64,000 bases of DNA, taken from assembly GCF_008757455.1 (NCBI RefSeq), contig NZ_VCMV01000001.1, positions 62,001 through 126,000 on the forward strand, given 5' to 3'. A model generated the notes under the pieces. The model was not told where the DNA came from. It saw only the letters and a program-made list of their open reading frames with translations, and ran no database searches. Origin of the DNA: Microvirga brassicacearum (lineage in GTDB: Bacteria > Pseudomonadota > Alphaproteobacteria > Rhizobiales > Beijerinckiaceae). A program made the position numbers and the translations under genes. Below, in pieces: positions 8,238-17,313 of this stretch (the stretch's first letter is position 1; the number at the start of each line of letters is the position of its first letter).

Positions 8238-10169
8238 CTACGGCTCGACGACGTTTCCACTTTTGTCACAGAATAACTTTCGAACTGGCGCAAAGTGAAG
8301 CTGCTTTCTCGCGAGAAAGAGCAGCAACTCTTCGCAAAATGCCCAGATGCACTCGTCGTGCACCAGGTGATGGGTGAGCAATCCTATCGGCTCGCCGTCC
8401 CCGACAGGGGATGCGCGCCGATCGATCGCACCCGCAAGCGCCGCAACGAGCGCCGGCACGTTTCCAAGGCTGCGGGTGCCATGCCATTCAATCGGGTCGA
8501 TATGGGTGTTGATCTGGACGAGGCCGGGCGCCGGCTGGGGCGCCGGGCGGTCCCGAAACGTGGAGAGGCCGACATATCCCGCTCCGGCAAGTCTTGGGAG
8601 GAGCGCGGGCGGGATGCGATTCCAGGGCGGCACGAGGACCCGCAGAAGCCGGTCGCCGAAGACGCGTCCGAGGTCCCGCAGGCCGGTGCGGACCTCCGCT
8701 TCCATGGCATCAAGATCGCGTTCCGCATCGAACTCCGCTTTCTTCTTGCCCGTCGGCGCATGGTTGGCGTGGGTGTAGCCATGGACGAGGATGGAAACCC
8801 GCTCCTCGTCCCGCAACGCGCGCTCCAGCGAGGGTTCGACCCTGCGCGGGACCGCCGCGACGGCGAGGCCGGCCTTGTACCTGTTCGCGAGTTGCAGGAG
8901 ACGATCAAGCTGCGGGGTCTCGCGCACCGCATCGTCATCGCGCCACCACATGACCGGCTCATGACAGCGATCGCGGGATCGATCGATGGCCGTGTCGAGG
9001 GGGCTCCAATCGATGGGCGGGCTCAGGAGTGCGGGGCGCGACAGGGCGAGTTCCGCAGTGATGCGGAGAGTTTCGTGCGCGCCGTCGAGCGCGATGGAAT
9101 GGGACGGCGGCAACTGCTTTTCGAGCTGCGACGTCACCGCGTCGGCGAGTGACCGCGCATCGAGCCTATCCTCCGGCAGGACCTGCGCGAGACCGGCTTG
9201 TTGCAGGCACTCGGCGCGCTGTCGCTGTTCGGTTTCGTGCCCCGCTTCGAACGGCACCAGAATGGCGCGCACGCCAGACCGGAGAATATCGACGCTCGTG
9301 TTGTAACCCGCCTGACTGATCGACACATCAGCGCCGGCGAGGAGTTGGCGGAAATCGGGCCGCGCGCGTTCGACTGTCACATGGCCGGGAGCAGCGCGCT
9401 GGAGCGCGCGAAAGTCCTCATCGGCAATGCCACGACCAACCAGAACCCGCCACGACGTGCGGGTGACGATTTGCGCCGCTGCCAGCGCGGACCGGTAGAG
9501 CGGCAGCGATGCGGCGCTTGATCCGCCGGAGACGATGATCCCGGCGCGCCGCGCCTGCGGTGTCGTCACCGCGGCTTCGTCCACATAGCCGGTGTAGCGC
9601 AGCAGTGGGCGAAGCCGGTCGTCGACCGGCCATGACATGTCAAGAGGCGCCACTGCGGGGTCGCCGTGGACGAGAACGGCGTCGTAGAATTCGTCGATCC
9701 GCGACACCGCCTGTGTCACCCGTTCCGGCTTGGTCGGCGCGACGAGGATATCGCGGATCGACGACAGGACGAGGGGGCGCGGGCGCATCAGGTGCGCTTC
9801 ACGCAGCACCGCGAGGAATTCATCCGCCAGAACGCGGCGGCCGAACGGAAAAAGCTCGGTGATCAGGATGTCGGGGCGAACGCGGTTCACCGTCTCGAGT
9901 AGATAATCGCAACGCTCTGCCAGGAACGCGGGCGTCACCGGCCGGCCGCCATCGTCCAGCAGGGCCGAGAAATTTGTGCCGCGTGTTTGCACGGGTGGAA
10001 GCTGGACGAAGATCACGTCATCCGGCATCGCGACGGAGGTTCGCATGCCACCGGAGACGAGCGTGGTCGAATGACCGGCTTGCGCAAAGGCGCGTGCGAG
10101 CGCGGTCGCCCGCGTCAGGTGACCAGCGCCAAGCAGATGCGTGACGAGAATGAGAACACGCTTCGTCAT
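8238..10169 (-). CDS. glycosyltransferase-polysaccharide deacetylase fusion protein
   Basis: This 643-residue protein joins two enzymes. Residues 1 to about 375 form a GT-B glycosyltransferase of the MurG/COG4671 kind: a nucleotide-sugar fold entry near HLLGAGHLTRA (11-21) and a C-terminal donor site near SQAGYNTSVDIL (285-296). Residues about 405-640 form a NodB-like polysaccharide deacetylase. RDDDA (410-414) supplies the metal/base aspartates, HGYTHANH (463-470) the metal histidines and PPWNR (514-518) the third motif. There is no signal peptide, so the deacetylase would act in the cytoplasm on an intermediate. The start at 10169 overlaps the TGA of the next upstream gene (10166-10169). 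I infer a sugar-transfer plus N-deacetylation step on the same glycan. Confidence 0.85.
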   Translation of the reverse strand: MTKRVLILVTHLLGAGHLTRATALARAFAQAGHSTTLVSGGMRTSVAMPDDVIFVQLPPVQTRGTNFSALLDDGGRPVTPAFLAERCDYLLETVNRVRPDILITELFPFGRRVLADEFLAVLREAHLMRPRPLVLSSIRDILVAPTKPERVTQAVSRIDEFYDAVLVHGDPAVAPLDMSWPVDDRLRPLLRYTGYVDEAAVTTPQARRAGIIVSGGSSAASLPLYRSALAAAQIVTRTSWRVLVGRGIADEDFRALQRAAPGHVTVERARPDFRQLLAGADVSISQAGYNTSVDILRSGVRAILVPFEAGHETEQRQRAECLQQAGLAQVLPEDRLDARSLADAVTSQLEKQLPPSHSIALDGAHETLRITAELALSRPALLSPPIDWSPLDTAIDRSRDRCHEPVMWWRDDDAVRETPQLDRLLQLANRYKAGLAVAAVPRRVEPSLERALRDEERVSILVHGYTHANHAPTGKKKAEFDAERDLDAMEAEVRTGLRDLGRVFGDRLLRVLVPPWNRIPPALLPRLAGAGYVGLSTFRDRPAPQPAPGLVQINTHIDPIEWHGTRSLGNVPALVAALAGAIDRRASPVGDGEPIGLLTHHLVHDECIWAFCEELLLFLARKQLHFAPVRKLFCDKSGNVVEP

Positions 10170-11296
10170 GCGGCGCTCCCGCCGCTCAAGGGCAGCATCG
10201 CGTCGCGCAATCGCATCGCCGCCCGCACGAGAGTGCGTTCGCCGGTCACGAAAGCGCGGGCGGCTTCGCCCATCCGATGCCGGGTCGCCGAATCCTCGAT
10301 CAACGCGCCGATGGCTTTTGCGAAAAGGTCGATATCGCCCGGCGGCGTCAGGACTCCGGTTCGGCCATTTTGGACCACGCTGCCGACGCCACCGAAATTT
10401 CCTGCCACAACGGGATTCCCGAAGAGTTGCGCTTCCAGAAGCGCCATACCGTAGGCCTCGTTCACCGCCGGCCACACGATGATATCGGCATGCTGGTAAA
10501 GGTCGCGAAGCTCAGTGGCCTCGCATTGTCCATGAAAGCGAAGTCGCGGTTCGAGCGGCGCAAACAACGCTTCGACCTCGCCACGCGCTTCGCCATCCCC
10601 CGCGATGTCGAGATGCCACGGGAGGTGCCGCAATTGCACAAGCGCCTTGCTGAGAATGCGATAGGATTCGAACTTGTCGCCCTTGCGCATCATCGCAACG
10701 GTGAGCAGCCGGGGCGCGGCGCCGACCCGCGGTGCGCGAGCGGACGAGGTGCCCCATTCCGTCTCGTCGAGAAACGGCGGCAGGTCGACCAGCGTTTGAT
10801 GAACTGGCTTGGCCGCCTGCAAGGCCGGTTGGTCCATGGCGGTCATGCCGAAGATCAGATCGGCCCGGTCGAGCGCCTGTTCGGCGCCCCGATGGGTGAG
10901 CGACCAGGGTCCGTCCGACCGCTTTGAAGCGCGCGATCCCTCGGCAACGACGTAGGGAATATGCAAGGCATCGGCCACACAAGGCCCGATCCAGTCCGGG
11001 GCCTTGTAATAGACATGATAGGTGAACCACAAAGCCGGCCGTTCCGCTGTGGGAAGGCCGCGATAATGCGCGATCAGCCGTTCGGCCTCGGCAAGGGATT
11101 CCTGCCGCACGTGCTCCTGAAAAGCGCCATCGCCATGCTTGTCATGCGTGCGCAGATGGCTCGCAACGAAGGGTGAAAAGCCGGCCATCCGCAGGGCCTT
11201 CAGGAGAAGCCTCGCCATCGTCCTGTCACCGGACGGAGACGGATGGTCCGGACTTTTCAACGGCGCGTAGAATGCCACCGGCAGCGAGGTGGTCAC
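10166..11296 (-). CDS. glycosyltransferase family 4 protein
   Basis: This 376-residue protein has the GT-B fold. The N-terminal half carries the PSGDRTMARLLLKAL segment. The C-terminal half carries a nucleotide-sugar site with the conserved E-x7-E (EAYGMALLEAQLFGNPVVAG) and GVLTPPGDIDLFAKAI. It likely transfers a sugar from an NDP donor in the cytoplasm. The ATG overlaps the stop of the upstream glycosyltransferase gene (11293-11296) and its own stop overlaps the fusion gene. The four genes from 13.8 to 8.2 kb therefore form one translationally coupled pathway. The sugar and acceptor are unknown. Confidence 0.88.
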   Translation of the reverse strand: MTTSLPVAFYAPLKSPDHPSPSGDRTMARLLLKALRMAGFSPFVASHLRTHDKHGDGAFQEHVRQESLAEAERLIAHYRGLPTAERPALWFTYHVYYKAPDWIGPCVADALHIPYVVAEGSRASKRSDGPWSLTHRGAEQALDRADLIFGMTAMDQPALQAAKPVHQTLVDLPPFLDETEWGTSSARAPRVGAAPRLLTVAMMRKGDKFESYRILSKALVQLRHLPWHLDIAGDGEARGEVEALFAPLEPRLRFHGQCEATELRDLYQHADIIVWPAVNEAYGMALLEAQLFGNPVVAGNFGGVGSVVQNGRTGVLTPPGDIDLFAKAIGALIEDSATRHRMGEAARAFVTGERTLVRAAMRLRDAMLPLSGGSAA

Positions 11297-12567
11297 GCGG
11301 GCAACCGGACGGTTGCGGCGGGGCCGAGGATGGCGCGAAATCGTTCATCGAGGAGGTCGATGCCGCCATCCATCGAGAAGTTGTGCCGCAGCCGCTCGAA
11401 CGCGGAATTGGCCAGCTCGGCACGCCGCTCGGGTTCGCGCGCCAGAAGGTTGATGGCATTCGAGAGCGCAACCCAATCGCCCGGCGGCACCAGCACGCCG
11501 TCGGTGCCTTCGCGGATGAATTCCGGAATGCCGGCGAAGTCGCTTGCCACGATCGCGAGCTTCTGGCTCGCCGCCTCCATCAACACGTTCGGCAACCCAT
11601 CCCGGTCGCCGGAGGCGGCCTTCTTTGACGGCAGGGCAAAGATGTCGGCCTCGCGCAGGAGCGCGATGATGTCCGGTTGCGCTTTCGCACCGAGAAACGC
11701 CACCCGATCTCCGAGACCGCTCTTCTGTGCTTGCGCTCTGAGACTCTTGAGAAGATCGCCGCCGCCCACATGCGCAAAGCGCCAGTGCAGGTCCGCCGGC
11801 AAGGCGGCCAAAGCCTGCAGCAGGTCGCCGAAACCTTTCTTGGCGACGGCACGACCGACCGACACGATGCGGATGGGATCGGCCGGATCGGATCCGTCGC
11901 GCAGCGAGCCGTCGGCGGGCGGGGAGGGAAAGCGCGACAGGTCGAGGCCGTGATAAACCAGCCTCACGCGGTCATGCGACGGGCTTAATGCCTGCAGATG
12001 CCGTGCTCCCTGCTCGGTGCAGGTCACGCCCCAGAGCGCATCCGCGAGCTTTTCGCGCTTCTCCCAATCGGGTGTCGTCCAGATGTCCTTGGCGTGGGCC
12101 GAGAAGGTCCAGGTGCGCCCGGTCAGGATCGCCGCATAGCGCACCACGGAGGCCGGCGTATGAAGATAGTGAGAATGGATATGCTGAATGTCGGCCGGCA
12201 TCTCCCGCCCCATGACGAAAGCCTGCCCCAGGCGCCGGACGCGGTTCGCGGTGAAATCGCGCTTCAGATCGGCCCAGAAGGCGCGCATGAGTTTTCGAAA
12301 GCCCGGCTGGCGTAGGGCGAAAAGCTTTCCGCGCAGCACGCGCAGCGGCTCTTCGTAGAGATATTCCGGCAGGTAAGTCACAGGCGCCTTGATCTGGCGG
12401 TTCATGGGATGAACCGCCTTCTCGGTCGGGTGCCGCAGGGACCAGATTGCGAGGTCGAGTCCACGCTGTTCGAGCGCCAGGATCTCCTGGGCGATGAAGG
12501 TCTCGGAGAGGCGCGGATAGCCCTTCACGACGACGGCGATCCGTCGGGCTTTCATGGGCAACGACAT
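11293..12567 (-). CDS. glycosyltransferase family 4 protein (WcaL-like)
   Basis: The protein is 424 residues. The N-terminus (KGYPRLSETFIAQEILALE) is the hallmark of colanic-acid WcaL-like and related GT4 enzymes. IHSHYLHTPASVVRYAA and FSAHAKDIW mark the acceptor domain. SVGRAVAKKGFGDLL and EAASQKLAIVASDFAGIPE mark the donor-binding domain, with the catalytic glutamate pair. The stop overlaps the next gene by 4 bases, and eight bases separate it from the upstream gene. An alternative start 12 bases later (MKARRIAV) is possible. Its role is a retaining sugar transfer in glycan assembly; the substrate is not readable. Confidence 0.88.
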   Translation of the reverse strand: MSLPMKARRIAVVVKGYPRLSETFIAQEILALEQRGLDLAIWSLRHPTEKAVHPMNRQIKAPVTYLPEYLYEEPLRVLRGKLFALRQPGFRKLMRAFWADLKRDFTANRVRRLGQAFVMGREMPADIQHIHSHYLHTPASVVRYAAILTGRTWTFSAHAKDIWTTPDWEKREKLADALWGVTCTEQGARHLQALSPSHDRVRLVYHGLDLSRFPSPPADGSLRDGSDPADPIRIVSVGRAVAKKGFGDLLQALAALPADLHWRFAHVGGGDLLKSLRAQAQKSGLGDRVAFLGAKAQPDIIALLREADIFALPSKKAASGDRDGLPNVLMEAASQKLAIVASDFAGIPEFIREGTDGVLVPPGDWVALSNAINLLAREPERRAELANSAFERLRHNFSMDGGIDLLDERFRAILGPAATVRLPA

Positions 12568-12575
12568 CCTGGCGG

Positions 12576-13832
12576 TTACTCGGCTGCCTCTGAGGCGGGC
12601 ATATAGGCCCGGGGCTGCGTGAGAGCTTTAAGCCGCTCCTGCACGCGGTCAAGTCCGTCGAGCAAGCCCGGAACGGTGACCTCGGACGGGCGTGGTTGCG
12701 TGGAGAGGTTGCGAAGGGCGCTTGCCATCCGTTCGGGCGTGCGCGCCTCGGTATAGTCGCTTAGCATGCTCACAAGACCAAGCCTCTCGGCCTCGACCGC
12801 ACGGATGTGCTGCTCCAGGCGAGGCCGGGTGCGCGGCACGATCAACGCGCGCTTATCGAAGGAAAGAATCTCGCAGAATGTGTTGTACCCCCCCATGGCG
12901 ACGATCGCGGTCGCCTTTTCCATGAGATGCTCGATCTTGGTGTCGAACGACATCGCGTCGAGCTTCGGCTGCCGCGAGATCCGCTCCATGAACGAGCGGC
13001 GCTGATCCCGGTTCACGAAGGGCCCGAACAGGATGACGGCCGGCATTTCCGGGCTCTGATCCGCCTCATAGGCCGAGATCACCCAATCGATCAGGTCGTC
13101 GCCGTCGCCGCCGCCGCCGGTGGTCACCAGAATGAAGGGCTGCTTGGTGATTTTCGGATACCGCACGAGTGACGGGGTCGCGGGCACCTCGCGGCGCAGA
13201 TAGCCCGTATAGGTGATGCGTTGTTCGATCTCCGGCGGCAGGTTGAGGGCCGCCAGGGGCTCGTAGACGTCCTTGAGGCCATAGACCCAGACCTCGTCAT
13301 AATAGCGGATGAGCGCCTGGCGGGCCTCCTTGCGCTCCCATTCCGGTACGAGAAGAGCCGGCTCGTCCATGACGTCGCGGATGCCCAACACGAGCCGGCA
13401 GCCGGCCCGCTGCAGATATTCGAGGGCAGGAATGACCTCTCCGCGAAAGCCGGTCGGCTCCTTGTCGACGATGAACACGTCGGGGCGGAATGATTTGACC
13501 GCCTGCAGGATCAAGGCTTCGCGAAAGCCGACGGCCTCATCAAGCTCCACATTGAGGTTGAGAGAGCGGTAATCGCCGTCGGGTAATTTCGTAACGCCGG
13601 GAATGCGAATGTAGTCGACCCCGCTGCCGAATTCGAAATTGCCGATTACCGGCGAGCCCGAAATGATCACCACCGAGGTGTCGGGGCATTCCTCCACGAT
13701 CGCATTCGCAATGGCCCTGGACCGCCGTAAATGGCCCAAACCAAAGGTATCGTGGCTGTAAATGACCACCCGCGACCCGCCTTTGGGCCATGGCGGAGAC
13801 TGTGCCGTAAGAGCTTCCATCGTCACGTCCAT
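12576..13832 (-). CDS. glycosyltransferase of the COG4671 (MurG-like) group
   Basis: From the ATG at 13832 the product is 418 residues; a second ATG at 13820 gives 414. I see no strong Shine-Dalgarno site for either. The frame is open further upstream but that stretch is proline-rich and not protein-like. YSHDTFGLGHLRRS near the N-terminus and AMGGYNTFCEILSF in the C-terminal half are the two hallmark motifs of this GT-B group. They correspond to those in the N-terminal half of the 8238-10169 fusion protein, so the two are probably distant paralogues. It heads the minus-strand glycosyltransferase and peptide-transporter run and is divergent from the degenerate ABC gene at 13968. Confidence 0.85.
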   Translation of the reverse strand: MDVTMEALTAQSPPWPKGGSRVVIYSHDTFGLGHLRRSRAIANAIVEECPDTSVVIISGSPVIGNFEFGSGVDYIRIPGVTKLPDGDYRSLNLNVELDEAVGFREALILQAVKSFRPDVFIVDKEPTGFRGEVIPALEYLQRAGCRLVLGIRDVMDEPALLVPEWERKEARQALIRYYDEVWVYGLKDVYEPLAALNLPPEIEQRITYTGYLRREVPATPSLVRYPKITKQPFILVTTGGGGDGDDLIDWVISAYEADQSPEMPAVILFGPFVNRDQRRSFMERISRQPKLDAMSFDTKIEHLMEKATAIVAMGGYNTFCEILSFDKRALIVPRTRPRLEQHIRAVEAERLGLVSMLSDYTEARTPERMASALRNLSTQPRPSEVTVPGLLDGLDRVQERLKALTQPRAYMPASEAAE

Positions 13833-13967
13833 GACCAGCTGCCATGTGGGGCAAATTAGAGAAGGTGTCGAAATGACGTTAAGACACAGAGTTCCGGGCT
13901 TGCAATAGCCCCGCCGCAAGTAGGTAAAGCCGCCGTTGAAAAGGGGAAGGGGCGGCGGAAAGAGACT

Positions 13968-16718
13968 ATGGTGGGGCAAAGCGTTGGTGATATCGTCCGG
14001 CCAATGGAAAAAAGCCTGTTTCGTTATATCTGGACCCACTCGAAGCGCGACCAGCTGCTTGTCTGCGCGGTCGTGCTCGTGTCTCAGCCGTTCTATTTCG
14101 CCTCCCTCGACCTCCCACGGCAGATCGTCAACCAGGCAATCCAGGGCGAGGCCTTCCGCGAAGGGCAGGCCACCGCACCGTTTCTTCCCTTTACGTTAAG
14201 CCTGCCGGAGTGGCTCGGCGGAGCCTCGTTTCCGATCTTCGAGGGGTTCGAGGTCGGCCGGATCGGGCTGCTGCTCGGCCTGTCGGGCCTCTTCCTGTTC
14301 TTCGTGATCATCAACGGCGCGTTCAAATACTGGATCAACGTCGCCAAGGGCGTGCTCGGAGAGCGCATGCTGAGACGCCTGCGGTTCGACCTCTTCACCA
14401 TGGTGCTGCGGTTCACCCCGGAGGCGCTGCGGACGGTCAAGTCGTCCGAGACCGCGACGATCATCAAGGACGAGGTCGAGCCGGTCGGCGGCTTCATCGG
14501 CGATGCCTTCATCACCCCGGTGTTCCTCGGCATGCAGGCGCTGACCGCCTTGTTCTTCATCATGGTGCAGAATGTATCGCTGGGGCTGATGGCGCTTGCC
14601 GTCGTCGGCATTCAGTTCACCATCATCCCGCGCATGCGTCGGGAGCTCTTGCGCCTTGGCAAGCGGCGCCAGATCGCGTCCCGCCAGCTGGCTGGTCGTA
14701 TCGCCGAAGTCTCGGATGGCATCGAGGCCGTGCAGGTTCACAATTCCTACGCCTGGGAGCGCGCGGAGATCGGCCAGCGATTGTATCAGCTGTTCGACCT
14801 GCGCCTGCGAATCTACAATCGCAAATTCATCGTCAAGTTCATCAACAATTTCCTGTCGCAGCTGACGCCGTTCTTTTTCTATTCGGTCGGTGGTTACCTC
14901 GCCATTCGCGGAACCCTGGATATCGGCCAGCTCGTTGCGGTGATCGCAGCCTACCGGGAATTGCCGCCGCCGCTGAAAGAACTCATCGACTGGGACCAGC
15001 AGCGCCTCGACGTGCAGGTCAAATACGACCAGGTCACCCAGCACTTTTCGGAGGAACGGCTCGCGCCGACGCTGCTTGCGAAGGAGGACGCCGGTGAAGA
15101 AGCGCCGCTCGTGGGACCTCTCGTCGCCGAGGACTTGCGGGTGAGCGATCCCCATGGGGGCGTGATCCTGAACGGCGTCTCGTTCGAAATTCCGCTGCCC
15201 GCCGATGTGGCGCTCATTTCAGGGGGGGCCTCCGTGGCCAGCCTGATGGCGCAGATCCTCGCGCGCCGCATGACCACGTTCGGCGGCCGTATCCGCATCG
15301 GCGAACAGGATCTGCGGCAGATCCCGCCCGCGATCGCGGGACAAAAAATCGCCTATGCGGGCGTCGACCCGATTCTGTTTCCGGGCAGCATCCGCGATAA
15401 TCTGGTCTACGGGCTGCGCCACAAACCGCTCGGCCAACGCAAGGAGGACGAGCGCGAGGCGCTTCGCCGGATCAGGGAGGCGCAGCGGACCGGCAATCCG
15501 ATCGAGAATGTTGCCGACGAATGGATCGACTACACGGTGGTCGGCGCGAAAGACGAGGACGACCTCGACCGCATTCTCATCGACCTGATGAAGAAAGTCG
15601 GAATGGGCAACGAGATCTATCTTTTCGGACTTGCGGGCCGGATCGATCCCGAGCGCGATCCGCAACTGGCGGAGCATCTGGTCGAAGCGCGCAGGCGCTT
15701 GCGCGAGACTTTCCAGGCGGAGGGAATGGCGGATCTCGTCGAGCCCTTCGATCCGCAGCAATTCAACGACCAGTCCACCATTGCGGAGAACCTCCTGTTT
15801 GGCGTCCCGACATCGGACGCTTTCCGCGGCCGCAACCTTGCGGAAAATTCAAGCTTCCGCTCGGCCATCGATCAGGCCGGGCTCTTCGACGAACTCGTCC
15901 ATATGGGCCGGCAGATCGCCGAGACGATGGCGGAAATCTTCGAAGGGTTGCCGCCGGGACATTCGCTCTTCGAGCAATTCTCTTTCATCGGAGCCGAGGA
16001 GCTGCCCGAGTTCGAGGCGATCCTGCGCCGGAGCCGTTCCGATGCGGCGTTGACGAAAGAGGACCGAACCCGCCTGCTCTCGCTGCCGCTGGCCTATATC
16101 GAAGCCCGACATCGTCTCGGTCTGATCGACGACAAGCTGAAGGTCCAGTTCGTGCAGGCGCGCGGATACGTGCGTCAGGAGTTCCAGAAAGTCGAAGCGG
16201 ATGTGGAGTTCTACGACCCGGAAAAGATCTGCGCGGCTGCCCCCGTGCGCGACAATCTGCTTTTCGGCCGCGTCAGTTACCGGGTAGCGAACGCCCAGGC
16301 GCGCGTGGCGGAAGCGATTTCGGCCGTGGTCAAGGGCCTCGACCTGCTGGAGGATATCGAGCGTGTCGGCCTCGATCGGCAGGTCGGCACCGCCGGCCGC
16401 CTGTTGACGGCGCAGGAGCGCGCCAGCGTCAATCTGGTGCGGTGTCTGGTCAAGCGTCCGGATATTCTGGTGATCGACGGCGCCTTGGCGCCGTTCGACG
16501 AGACGCGCGCGCAAAAGATGATCAAGCTCCTGATCGAACTCGGAAGAGGCAGGAGCCTTTTCATGGTGCTGCCGAATGATCGACAAGTCGAGGACTTCGA
16601 TATTCTAATGCGCTTCGGCGACGGACAGATTACGACAGAGAGCAACGCCGGTCGGACGTCCGAGGCATCGGAGCCCCAGCCGGCAAACGCACAGAGAATA
16701 GCAGGAGAGGTTGCATGA
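13968..16718 (+). CDS. ABC-exporter-like membrane protein with degenerate nucleotide-binding domain
   Basis: The protein is 916 residues. Residues 1-345 look like an ABC exporter membrane domain: transmembrane segments near 30-48, 96-117, 180-222 and 300-330, and the exporter-type stretch VSDGIEAVQVHNSYAWE. Residues from about 385 resemble an exporter ATPase domain (VILNGVSFEI), but its catalytic motifs are gone. The Walker A position reads LISGGASVASLM (416-427) without lysine. The signature position reads LLTAQERASVN (812-822), not LSGGQ. Walker B ends VIDGALAP (835-842), with Gly for the catalytic Glu. The switch histidine is replaced (MVLPNDRQ). About 300 extra residues separate the Walker A and signature positions. 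The segment I-R-D-N-L-x-x-G occurs three times (475-482, 605-612 as IAENLLFG, 760-767). The stop overlaps the cNMP-domain gene. ATP hydrolysis looks unlikely; I infer a regulatory or scaffolding membrane protein. Confidence 0.82.
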   Translation: MVGQSVGDIVRPMEKSLFRYIWTHSKRDQLLVCAVVLVSQPFYFASLDLPRQIVNQAIQGEAFREGQATAPFLPFTLSLPEWLGGASFPIFEGFEVGRIGLLLGLSGLFLFFVIINGAFKYWINVAKGVLGERMLRRLRFDLFTMVLRFTPEALRTVKSSETATIIKDEVEPVGGFIGDAFITPVFLGMQALTALFFIMVQNVSLGLMALAVVGIQFTIIPRMRRELLRLGKRRQIASRQLAGRIAEVSDGIEAVQVHNSYAWERAEIGQRLYQLFDLRLRIYNRKFIVKFINNFLSQLTPFFFYSVGGYLAIRGTLDIGQLVAVIAAYRELPPPLKELIDWDQQRLDVQVKYDQVTQHFSEERLAPTLLAKEDAGEEAPLVGPLVAEDLRVSDPHGGVILNGVSFEIPLPADVALISGGASVASLMAQILARRMTTFGGRIRIGEQDLRQIPPAIAGQKIAYAGVDPILFPGSIRDNLVYGLRHKPLGQRKEDEREALRRIREAQRTGNPIENVADEWIDYTVVGAKDEDDLDRILIDLMKKVGMGNEIYLFGLAGRIDPERDPQLAEHLVEARRRLRETFQAEGMADLVEPFDPQQFNDQSTIAENLLFGVPTSDAFRGRNLAENSSFRSAIDQAGLFDELVHMGRQIAETMAEIFEGLPPGHSLFEQFSFIGAEELPEFEAILRRSRSDAALTKEDRTRLLSLPLAYIEARHRLGLIDDKLKVQFVQARGYVRQEFQKVEADVEFYDPEKICAAAPVRDNLLFGRVSYRVANAQARVAEAISAVVKGLDLLEDIERVGLDRQVGTAGRLLTAQERASVNLVRCLVKRPDILVIDGALAPFDETRAQKMIKLLIELGRGRSLFMVLPNDRQVEDFDILMRFGDGQITTESNAGRTSEASEPQPANAQRIAGEVA

Positions 16719-17161
16719 CCCTTGAAGCCGAAGTTCAAACCTTGCGGCAGGTCCCGATGTTCAAGGACATCGATCCGGCGCGCTTGAAACTTCTGGCCTT
16801 CACCAGCGAGCGCGTTCAGTTCGCGGATCGGCAACGGTTCTTCTCGCAAGGTGATGCGTCCGACTCGGCCTACGTGATCCTGGAGGGAAGGGCGGATGTC
16901 CTCCTCACCACGCCGACAGGGGAGATCAAGGTCGCCGAGCTGGAAGGCAACGCGCTGGTGGGCGAGATGGGCATTTTGTCCGACACGCCACGGTCGGCCA
17001 CCATCATGGCGTCGGAGCCCACGACGGCGCTTCGGATCGACCGGCGGGTTTTTCTGGAGCTTCTGGCGCAGTTCCCGCAGATGTCTTTGGCGGTAATGCG
17101 GGAGCTGGCAAAGCGTCTGGAACAGACAAACGCGAAGCTCGTGGCAAAATCTACGCCTTAA
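16715..17161 (+). CDS. cyclic nucleotide-binding domain protein
   Basis: This 148-residue protein is essentially one Crp-type cNMP-binding domain without a DNA-binding part. Seen are FFSQGDASDSAYVILEGRADV (about 42-62), the phosphate-binding cassette LVGEMGILSDTPRSATI (81-97) with Glu84 and Arg93 at the positions that bind the cyclic phosphate and ribose, and a C-terminal helix. Its ATG overlaps the TGA of the degenerate ABC gene by 4 bases. The two products are therefore probably made together and may form a complex, with the small protein serving as a sensor subunit. Whether the ligand is cAMP, cGMP or another nucleotide is not visible. Confidence 0.88.
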   Translation: MTLEAEVQTLRQVPMFKDIDPARLKLLAFTSERVQFADRQRFFSQGDASDSAYVILEGRADVLLTTPTGEIKVAELEGNALVGEMGILSDTPRSATIMASEPTTALRIDRRVFLELLAQFPQMSLAVMRELAKRLEQTNAKLVAKSTP

Positions 17162-17313
17162 TTTTCCGTTAACAAACAGGGTCTTAAGCCAAAAAAGGCA
17201 GCGCCCACGGTTAAGCTGACCGATTCTCGCCACATCTGCCCGCCACCCCTTTGTATCAGAACGACAAAAAGGGAGGGTCCGCCGTCCGGTCGGGCCCAGC
17301 GGGAAATAACCGA

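Noticed and set aside
13968..16718. Reading the 916-residue protein as an ordinary active ABC exporter
   Set aside because: Walker A, signature, Walker B glutamate and switch histidine are all replaced, so a working ATPase is not supported.
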